12,754 nucleotides of DNA from an uncultured Bacteroides sp. GTDB taxonomy: Bacteria; Bacteroidota; Bacteroidia; Bacteroidales; Bacteroidaceae. Both the position numbers and the translations under genes were made by a program. How positions within the stretch are numbered: the stretch's first letter is position 1; every line of letters starts with the position of its first letter. The DNA is taken from the NCBI GenBank assembly GCA_900553185.1, contig USCT01000035.1:1-12754 (forward strand), read 5' to 3'. The notes under the pieces were generated by a model. The model was not told where the DNA came from. It ran no database searches and worked only from the letters and a program-made list of their open reading frames with translations. This document shows positions 8,096-12,754 of the stretch, one piece after another.

Positions 8096-8124
8096 AAAAA
8101 AGGTATTAAGCAAGCAGAATACCT
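8096..8124 (-). terminator. First of two tandem terminator hairpins
   Basis: AGGTATT (8101-8107) and AATACCT (8118-8124) give a 7-bp stem with a 10-base loop. On the minus strand it is followed at once by a run of T, opposite A8096-8101. It starts only eight bases after the stop codon of the Bax inhibitor-like gene. The stem is short, so alone it would be weak. It is backed by the stronger hairpin directly behind it. Confidence 0.5.
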
Positions 8125-8131
8125 GCTGTCG

Positions 8132-8839
8132 TTACTTTCTGTCTCCTAAGATGTGTAGAAGATAGATGAAAAGATTGATAAAGTCCAGATAAAGTGTCAG
8201 GGCTCCCAGCAAGGCTATTTTCTGCGTATTATCGTTTACTTCAATCTCATCGCCCGAAAGAAGTCTTTTGATCTTTTGTGCATCATAGGCAGTCAGTCCT
8301 ACGAACAGTAAAACTCCGATATAGGAGATGATGAGTGTCATCATGGAACTGTGAAGAAACAGATTAACCAGTGAGGCTATAATCAGTCCGATAACTCCCA
8401 TGAGGCAGATACTGCCAAGTTTTGTCAGATCTTTCCGGGTAAAGCTGCCTATCAAGGCCATAGCTCCAAATGTGCCGGCGGTAATAAAGAAGGTCGATGC
8501 AATGGAACTGGTTGTGTAAATAATAAACAGAGTGGACAGAGTGACACCGTTCAGAATGGCATAGGCTATAAAAAGCAAGGTCGCTGTAGTAAATGAAATG
8601 CGGTTGATACGGGCAGACAAATACATAACGAGAGCTACCTCGGCTATTAGGATTCCCCAGAACATAAGGTTGTTCTGTAACATCATTTCCAGAAATGTAT
8701 AAGAGCGGGCTACATATAAAGCTACAAAACCTGTAATGGTCAGAGCCAATGTCATCCAGAGATATACGCGTCGGAACAGAGTCGCAGAGGCTGTCTTGGC
8801 ATAATTCTTAACTAATTCATTACTTCTTTCCATAGACAT
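8132..8839 (-). CDS. Bax inhibitor-1/YccA family integral membrane protein
   Basis: Multi-spanning inner-membrane protein of 235 residues, the normal family length, with about seven hydrophobic helices (from about 28-45 through 213-231). Family landmarks are NGVTLS (97-102), LTAYDAQKIK (182-191) and ALTLYLDFINLFIYLLHILG (213-232). Asp186 and Asp219 appear to correspond to the aspartate pair that forms the pH-sensitive latch in the Bacillus subtilis homologue YetJ, a calcium leak channel. This is by motif position, not a computed alignment. In Escherichia coli the relatives are YccA, which modulates FtsH, and YbhL. The function in this organism is unknown, and a calcium leak or membrane-stress role is inference. 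Translation could begin at Met1 (8837-8839) or Met3 (8831-8833). A hairpin separates it from ribBA upstream, and tandem hairpins follow it, so it is likely a single-gene unit. Confidence 0.92.
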   Translation of the reverse strand: MSMERSNELVKNYAKTASATLFRRVYLWMTLALTITGFVALYVARSYTFLEMMLQNNLMFWGILIAEVALVMYLSARINRISFTTATLLFIAYAILNGVTLSTLFIIYTTSSIASTFFITAGTFGAMALIGSFTRKDLTKLGSICLMGVIGLIIASLVNLFLHSSMMTLIISYIGVLLFVGLTAYDAQKIKRLLSGDEIEVNDNTQKIALLGALTLYLDFINLFIYLLHILGDRK

Positions 8840-8864
8840 TAAAAAAATTGATTAAACAAGAATG

Positions 8865-8891
8865 ACAGCCTGAATTCCGGTTTCAGGCTGT
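8865..8891 (-). terminator. Hairpin between ribBA and the Bax inhibitor-like gene
   Basis: ACAGCCTGAA (8865-8874) and TTCAGGCTGT (8882-8891) form a perfect 10-bp stem with a 7-base loop, 18 bases beyond the ribBA stop codon. The T-rich stretch after it in the minus direction is imperfect (CATTCTTGTTT), while the plus direction has TTTTATGATTTT. It probably ends, or partly attenuates, the permease-ribBA transcript. Confidence 0.55.
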
Positions 8892-8909
8892 TTTTATGAT
8901 TTTGGATTT

Positions 8910-10124
8910 TTATCGGTTGAAATGTAGGGTATGTCCCATACGATCTTTCTTTGTATGTAAATAACGTTCGTTATACGGATTAGGAGTGACTTCGATCGGT
9001 ACGTTTTCTACAATTTCAAGTCCATAGGCTTCCAGGCCGACGCGCTTTACCGGATTGTTTGTCAGCAGACGCATTTTGTGGATACCGATTTCGCGCAGAA
9101 TCTGAGCGCCTACTCCGTAATCGCGTTCGTCGGCCTGATGTCCCAAGCAGATGTTGGCGTCTACGGTATCCATGCCTTCTTCCTGAAGTTTATAGGCTTT
9201 CATCTTTTCCATCAGACCGATGCCTCTTCCTTCCTGGTTCAAATAAATGATAGCTCCTTTTCCCTCTTTGTCTATCATTTTCATGGCCTTGTGAAGTTGT
9301 TCTCCACAGTCGCAGCGCATAGAGCCGAAGATATCCCCAGTGGCACAAGAAGAATGTACACGTACCAGGATGGGCTCGTCTTCTTCGAAAGTTCCTTTGA
9401 TAAGAGCTACGTGTTCCAGACCGTTACTTTTCTGGCGGAAAGGAATCAGACGGAAATGTCCGTATTCGGTAGGCATGTCTACTTCTACACCTTTCTCTAC
9501 CAGAGATTCCTGTTTCAGCCGGTAGGCAATCAGTTGGGCAATGGAAATCAGTTTCAGGTTGTATTGTTGTGCGAATTTATGCAATTCAGGCAGGCGTGAC
9601 ATCGTTCCGTCCTCGTTCATGATTTCCATCAGCGCGGCAGCCGGATATAATCCCGACAGACGAGCCAGGTCGACAGCGGCTTCGGTATGTCCGGCACGTC
9701 TGAGCACTCCTTTGTCTTGTGCGTACAATGGGTTGATGTGTCCCGGACGACCAAATGTTTCGGGAGTAGAAGTTGGATCGGCCAAAGCACGGATGGTGGC
9801 AGCACGGTCGGCTGCTGATACTCCGGTCGTACAACCTTCCAGCTTGTCGATGGTAATGGTAAACGGAGTTCCCAATATAGAAGTGTTGGCATCCACCTGA
9901 TGAGGCAGATCCAGTTCTTTACAGCGAGAGATCGTAATAGGAGCACAAAGTACACCTCTGGCATGTTTCAGCATGAAGTTTACTTTTTCCGGAGTTATCA
10001 TTTCGGCAGCGATGATCAGGTCTCCTTCGTTTTCGCGGTCTTCATCGTCTACTACAATGACAAACTCACCCTTGCGAAAGTCCTCTAAAGCTTCTTCAAT
10101 GGTATTCAATTTAATTTTTTCCAT
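8910..10124 (-). CDS. ribBA: Bifunctional 3,4-dihydroxy-2-butanone 4-phosphate synthase / GTP cyclohydrolase II
   Basis: Cytoplasmic fusion enzyme of 404 residues that makes both precursors of riboflavin: dihydroxybutanone phosphate from ribulose 5-phosphate, and the pyrimidine from GTP. The N-terminal domain (about 1-205) has the acidic metal-binding motif DDEDRENEGDL (26-36), RPGHINPL (126-133) and RRAGHTEAAVDLARL (142-156). The C-terminal domain (about 210-404) has the zinc site Cys260, Cys271 and Cys273 in SSCATGDIFGSMRCDCG. It also has NQEGRGIGL (296-304), ADERDYGVGAQIL (331-343) and LLTNNPVK (353-360). All key motifs are intact, so both activities are expected. The gene begins 5 bases after the stop codon of the LptF/G-type permease and is likely co-transcribed with it. 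No FMN riboswitch is visible in the short gap. A hairpin follows the gene. Confidence 0.97.
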   Translation of the reverse strand: MEKIKLNTIEEALEDFRKGEFVIVVDDEDRENEGDLIIAAEMITPEKVNFMLKHARGVLCAPITISRCKELDLPHQVDANTSILGTPFTITIDKLEGCTTGVSAADRAATIRALADPTSTPETFGRPGHINPLYAQDKGVLRRAGHTEAAVDLARLSGLYPAAALMEIMNEDGTMSRLPELHKFAQQYNLKLISIAQLIAYRLKQESLVEKGVEVDMPTEYGHFRLIPFRQKSNGLEHVALIKGTFEEDEPILVRVHSSCATGDIFGSMRCDCGEQLHKAMKMIDKEGKGAIIYLNQEGRGIGLMEKMKAYKLQEEGMDTVDANICLGHQADERDYGVGAQILREIGIHKMRLLTNNPVKRVGLEAYGLEIVENVPIEVTPNPYNERYLHTKKDRMGHTLHFNR

Positions 10125-10129
10125 AATTC

Positions 10130-12034
10130 CTATAGGTTATTATCGAGATTAGTTTTTATACGTTCTTGAATGTTTCGGCTGGTTTTAATAATTGTTTTCA
10201 AGTCTTTGTCCAGTCGAACCCGGTATCGCCAGATATTGATCCAGATCAGCAGGCCGGCAGGTACGACCAATCCGCAAAGCAAGTTTAACCAGCGGTTGTC
10301 GAACAGACTCTTATGAGCTTTAACCGATAATTGCGGGTATTTGTTTAGCAGATTGATCAATATTCCATCTTTCGAGTTTGACAGTTCTTCAATTTCAGCT
10401 TCCAGTTGCTGGCTGATTTGTTGGATCTTGTCATCGTGTTTGTTGTTGGTGAAGATCCTGAAATAATTGGGTGGGCCCAGTAACCGATGTGTCTGTGAAT
10501 AATTTTCGCAGGCAGTACATATCTCATCCAGTACCTCGATGGCCTGAGGGTAATCGGGGGTATGAATAATGACTTCCTTGCGGAACAAATGTCTTTCTGT
10601 ACGAATACCTAAGATCTTTCGGAAGAAAGCCATGTATACATCGATATTGAAAACGACAGAATCCTTGTTTGATTTATAGGTGAGGAATCCTCCTAACGGG
10701 GCCAGTACCAGTGTACTCATCCACGTACCCAATACTACATTCATTTCTCCACTTTTTCCTACACGTGTAGCACCTGAGTCAATGATATAATAGATGACAA
10801 ATATCAGTACCGAAATAACTACCGGCATACCTAGTCCTCCCTTTCGGATGATGGCACCGAGCGGAGCACCGATAAAGAAAAATATGATACAGGCCAGTGA
10901 AAGAGTTATTTTTTTATGCCAGTCGGAAAGATGGCTGCGTACGTTACTGTCTGCGTCCTTGGTCAGGTAGCTTTTCATACTCCATTCGGATGTCAATGAA
11001 TTCATGCGGTTTCCTGTTGTGGTTAGGGTATTCAGCTTTTCGGTAGAGGTCATGGCATTGAATATGCTATCTGTATTGATGTATGTGGCCGGTTGTTTGG
11101 CTACCTCGGTAGAGTCTTTTTTCGGTAAGGTCGTAGTTCGATATGTTGTTTGCATTGCCTCTTTGTAAATAGAACGTCCTACACTGTCAGCATAACATTG
11201 GATGGAATCTACGGCTTCTGCAATTTCGTTCATGTTTTTTATGTCGGAACGTCTGTCCAGAAAGCTTCCGTCTACCATGTTAAACTGAGTATCAAATTCG
11301 ATCAATACATGTTTCTCCCGGAATGTTTCTCTTCTGTAGGGAACATTTTTGGAGATAGCCGATTGTGATTTTAGATTTTCGAATTGTTCTCCTTTATAGA
11401 GATGCAGGTAAAGATGTTTTTTATCGGCTGTCAGTTCCAGCTTTCCTTCTGAAGCCCAGATAATGTGCGCATTGTCAAATCCGTCGGAAAAATTGTAGAT
11501 AAGCACATCTTTCAGGATACCGGTTTCACGGTCTTTGTGCTTGACGTAGATGTTGTATCCTTCAATATCACTGTAGAAAACTCCTTCGGGAATATCTACT
11601 TCCGGTGATTTCTGTTTCATGGATACGAGCAATGTCCAAAGTTTTTTCTGGGCCTTAGGGCCTACGATATTCTGAAAAAAGAATGACATAGCCCCTAAGA
11701 ATACGCAGAAAATGACTACTGGACGAATGATACGCAACAGTGGAATGCCTGCTGCTTTCATGGAAAGTAACTCGTATCGTTCTCCGAAATTACCGAATGT
11801 CATCAAGGCTGCCAGCAGTATGGCCAGCGGTAGTGACAAGGGTATCAAGGTTAGCGCCGATAGAAAGAAGAATTTAGCCAAAACGCTTATTTCCAATCCT
11901 TTCCCGACGAGCTCATCTACGTATCTCCATAAAAACTGCATCATGAAAATGAACAGACAGATGAAGAATGTACCCGAAAAGAGTAGTAAAAAGCTTTTCA
12001 GTACAAAAATATCGAGTTTTTTTATGCCTAGCAT
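10130..12034 (-). CDS. LptF/LptG (YjgP/YjgQ) family permease with extra C-terminal region
   Basis: Likely inner-membrane subunit of the lipopolysaccharide exporter, which works with the ATPase LptB to pull LPS from the membrane toward the LptC/A bridge. At 634 residues it is far longer than the roughly 360 residues of E. coli LptF or LptG. Helices appear at about 14-34, 52-80 and 100-121. The conserved loop FGERYELLSMKAAGIP (83-98) is the segment that contacts LptB in the family. The periplasmic beta-jellyroll spans about 145-260. A polar, Thr/Ser/Asn-rich insertion at about 262-370 comes before helices 4-6 (375-395, 403-420, 432-452), which include FFFIGAPLGAIIRKGGLGMP. Beyond the usual end lies a region of about 455-634 with charged helices and a seventh hydrophobic stretch (583-601, NLLCGLVVPAGLLIWINIWR). 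LptF and LptG cannot be told apart here, so no symbol is given. It is followed after 5 bases by ribBA. A TATTTTTG box upstream may be its promoter. Confidence 0.9.
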   Translation of the reverse strand: MLGIKKLDIFVLKSFLLLFSGTFFICLFIFMMQFLWRYVDELVGKGLEISVLAKFFFLSALTLIPLSLPLAILLAALMTFGNFGERYELLSMKAAGIPLLRIIRPVVIFCVFLGAMSFFFQNIVGPKAQKKLWTLLVSMKQKSPEVDIPEGVFYSDIEGYNIYVKHKDRETGILKDVLIYNFSDGFDNAHIIWASEGKLELTADKKHLYLHLYKGEQFENLKSQSAISKNVPYRRETFREKHVLIEFDTQFNMVDGSFLDRRSDIKNMNEIAEAVDSIQCYADSVGRSIYKEAMQTTYRTTTLPKKDSTEVAKQPATYINTDSIFNAMTSTEKLNTLTTTGNRMNSLTSEWSMKSYLTKDADSNVRSHLSDWHKKITLSLACIIFFFIGAPLGAIIRKGGLGMPVVISVLIFVIYYIIDSGATRVGKSGEMNVVLGTWMSTLVLAPLGGFLTYKSNKDSVVFNIDVYMAFFRKILGIRTERHLFRKEVIIHTPDYPQAIEVLDEICTACENYSQTHRLLGPPNYFRIFTNNKHDDKIQQISQQLEAEIEELSNSKDGILINLLNKYPQLSVKAHKSLFDNRWLNLLCGLVVPAGLLIWINIWRYRVRLDKDLKTIIKTSRNIQERIKTNLDNNL

Positions 12035-12059
12035 TCTTGTCTTATACTTAATTAAGTCG

Positions 12060-12067
12060 CAAAAATA
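12060..12067 (-). promoter_or_regulatory. Candidate -7 box for the permease-ribBA transcript
   Basis: On the minus strand the sequence TATTTTTG is an exact match to the Bacteroides -7 element TAnnTTTG and lies 25 bases before the permease start codon. No TTTG is found at the expected -33 position, so this is a partial match. Confidence 0.35.
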
Positions 12068-12114
12068 GCATAAAAAACGGAGTGAATGCTATTGTTTTGA
12101 TTATTTTTAGCATT
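12064..12114. repeat. Three alternating TAGCAT/ATGCTA segments that can form alternative hairpins
   Basis: AATAGCAT (12064-12071), ATGCTATT (12086-12093) and TAGCATT (12108-12114) alternate in orientation, so the middle copy can pair with either neighbour. Read on the minus strand, the left-hand pairing gives an 8-bp stem followed by TTTG, a weak terminator for the START-like gene that overlaps the -7 box of the permease gene. Confidence 0.4.
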
Positions 12115-12493
12115 ATAGCCCACAAGTTCTCCGCATGACATCTATTTGTGAATTCCAAAGGTTCTTTACATCTTCTTCTTCTCCTTCGTCGGCAAAATCG
12201 GTTATTTCCAGCACTCGGTTTGTCGTCAGTTCATCGTAGTGAAGTTTAAATTCAAAATATGTTTTGGGTTCTTCGTCTGTCCAGTGAAAACGAATAAACG
12301 ATTCGGCACGTGAATTGACGACGTCGGCCGTTCGGATTTCTGTTTTTCCCCATTGGAAGGTATAGGTCTTTCCTGCTTTACTTACTTGATCGGCAAACCA
12401 GCGCTGCAAACCAGCGGCGGTACTGACGATTCCCCAGACGATATTGCTTGAAGAAGGGTTGATCGGATATTCGATATGTACTTTTTTTTTCAT
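12113..12493 (-). CDS. START-like domain protein (AHSA1/SRPBCC-like fold)
   Basis: Small soluble protein of 126 residues with no signal peptide or membrane helix. GLQRWFADQV (28-37) resembles the GLxxWFA segment of AHSA1/START-type helix-grip proteins. Alternating beta-strand segments follow (YTFQWG, SFIRFHW, YFEFKLHY, RVLEITDF). An acidic loop (DEGEEED, 102-108) comes next, then a closing helix LWNSQIDVMRR (112-122). This matches the short START-like proteins common in Bacteroidetes, which probably bind a hydrophobic ligand or partner protein. No catalytic residues are evident and the function is unknown. Codons 2-4 form a run of nine A after the start ATG, favourable for initiation in this phylum. 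The gene lies 78 bases upstream of the permease on the same strand, with hairpin-forming repeats between them. Linkage to LPS export is suggested only by position. Confidence 0.82.
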   Translation of the reverse strand: MKKKVHIEYPINPSSSNIVWGIVSTAAGLQRWFADQVSKAGKTYTFQWGKTEIRTADVVNSRAESFIRFHWTDEEPKTYFEFKLHYDELTTNRVLEITDFADEGEEEDVKNLWNSQIDVMRRTCGL

Positions 12494-12529
12494 AAAAAGT
12501 GTTTTAGATAGTTTTTAGATTTCGGGGGG

Positions 12530-12560
12530 CAAATTAATGTATTTTTTTTGTATGCTACAA
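12530..12560 (-). promoter_or_regulatory. Candidate promoter of the START-like gene
   Basis: On the minus strand TTAATTTG (12530-12537) is a 7/8 match to the Bacteroides -7 box TAnnTTTG. A TTG (12558-12560) lies 20 bases upstream at the -33 position. The predicted transcript would start within or near a run of six C and have a leader of roughly 30 bases. Confidence 0.4.
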
Positions 12561-12639
12561 TACTTTTAGGAGATAGATGTTTTTAATTGTGTACCTTTTG
12601 TGGAAATATATGCTTGGTGATAAAAAAATCGTAGTTTTT

Positions 12640-12657
12640 TATGCAAATATTTGCATA
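12640..12657. repeat. 18-bp perfect palindrome overlapping the tRNA promoter
   Basis: TATGCAAATATTTGCATA reads the same on both strands. Its right half contains the TTTG (12650-12653) that serves as the -33 element of the tRNA promoter. Just upstream, ATAAAAAA (12620-12627) and TTTTTTAT (12635-12642) form a second inverted repeat of A- and T-tracts. The position suggests a binding site for a dimeric regulator, but no candidate protein is known from the window. Confidence 0.6.
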
Positions 12658-12681
12658 TATCAAAAAGATCATTTACCTTTG
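12650..12681 (+). promoter_or_regulatory. Bacteroides-type promoter of the tRNA gene
   Basis: TTTG at 12650-12653, a 20-base spacer and TACCTTTG at 12674-12681 match the Bacteroides housekeeping promoter (TTTG at -33, TAnnTTTG at -7) exactly. Transcription would start near 12688, about 15 bases before the mature tRNA 5' end. The remainder of the gap from 12494 contains no gene I can recognise. Confidence 0.75.
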
Positions 12682-12702
12682 CACCCGCAATCAAGAAATG
12701 AT

Positions 12703-12754
12703 GGCGGGATAGCTCAGCTGGTTAGAGCGCATGATTCATAATCATGAGGTCCCC
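12703..12754 (+). tRNA. tRNA with anticodon CAU (probably elongator tRNA-Met), 3' part missing
   Basis: The cloverleaf can be read directly. Acceptor strand GGCGGGA is at 12703-12709, then U8-A9. The D-arm GCTC-AGCTGGTTA-GAGC is at 12712-12728. The anticodon stem CATGA/TCATG (12730-12734, 12742-12746) encloses loop TTCATAA with anticodon CAT at 12737-12739. The variable loop AGGTC follows, and the window ends in the first bases of the T-arm. The anticodon stem lacks the three G-C pairs of initiator tRNA, and the 5' end starts with a normal G. A tRNA-Ile whose C34 is modified to lysidine has the same anticodon in DNA and cannot be ruled out without the rest of the molecule. Confidence 0.9.

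Noticed and set aside
9078..9599. Plus-strand open frame of 173 codons opposite ribBA
   Set aside because: It lies within a fully conserved RibBA coding region and shows no domain of its own, so it is a shadow of the real gene.
12594..12600. Second -7-like box (TACCTTTTG) upstream of the tRNA
   Set aside because: It has one base too many between TA and TTTG and no TTTG at the proper distance upstream. The promoter at 12650-12681 is much better.

Overview
The window looks like chromosome from a member of the Bacteroidales, probably Bacteroides or Phocaeicola. Three things suggest this. The promoter in front of the tRNA gene has the Bacteroides form (TTTG, 20 bases, TACCTTTG) instead of the usual -35/-10. 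Gene starts have A-rich leaders with little Shine-Dalgarno sequence. The protein set also fits: a START-like domain protein, a long LptF/LptG-type permease and a fused RibBA. No insertion sequence, phage gene, CRISPR array, rRNA or broken gene was seen. Coding density is high.

Left part (1-6825): an AraC-family regulator on the minus strand lies head to head with a plus-strand tripartite efflux operon. The operon holds a lipoprotein periplasmic adaptor, an RND inner-membrane pump and a TolC-type outer-membrane channel. The regulator/adaptor gap carries a 13-bp inverted repeat and three copies of TGTTCC, a plausible site for the regulator to control both directions. A hairpin with a T-run sits at the left edge behind the regulator. 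A long hairpin lies between the end of the channel gene and the convergent aminotransferase gene.

Right part (6826-12493): five minus-strand genes. In transcription order these are a START-like domain protein, an LptF/LptG-family permease, the bifunctional riboflavin enzyme RibBA, a Bax inhibitor-1/YccA-type membrane protein and a class I aminotransferase of the aspartate aminotransferase Ib group. The permease and ribBA are 5 bases apart and are probably co-transcribed. The later genes are separated by hairpins that look like terminators, including two in tandem in front of the aminotransferase.

Right edge (12494-12754): a 209-base gap holds a well-formed Bacteroides promoter overlapped by an 18-bp perfect palindrome, then a tRNA with anticodon CAU that is cut off by the window end.

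The genes belong to ordinary families: drug/toxin efflux, lipopolysaccharide export, riboflavin and amino-acid metabolism. I found no convincing evidence of a new multi-gene system. The points most worth a second look are the efflux operator, the palindrome on the tRNA promoter and the extra domains of the LptF/G-type permease.
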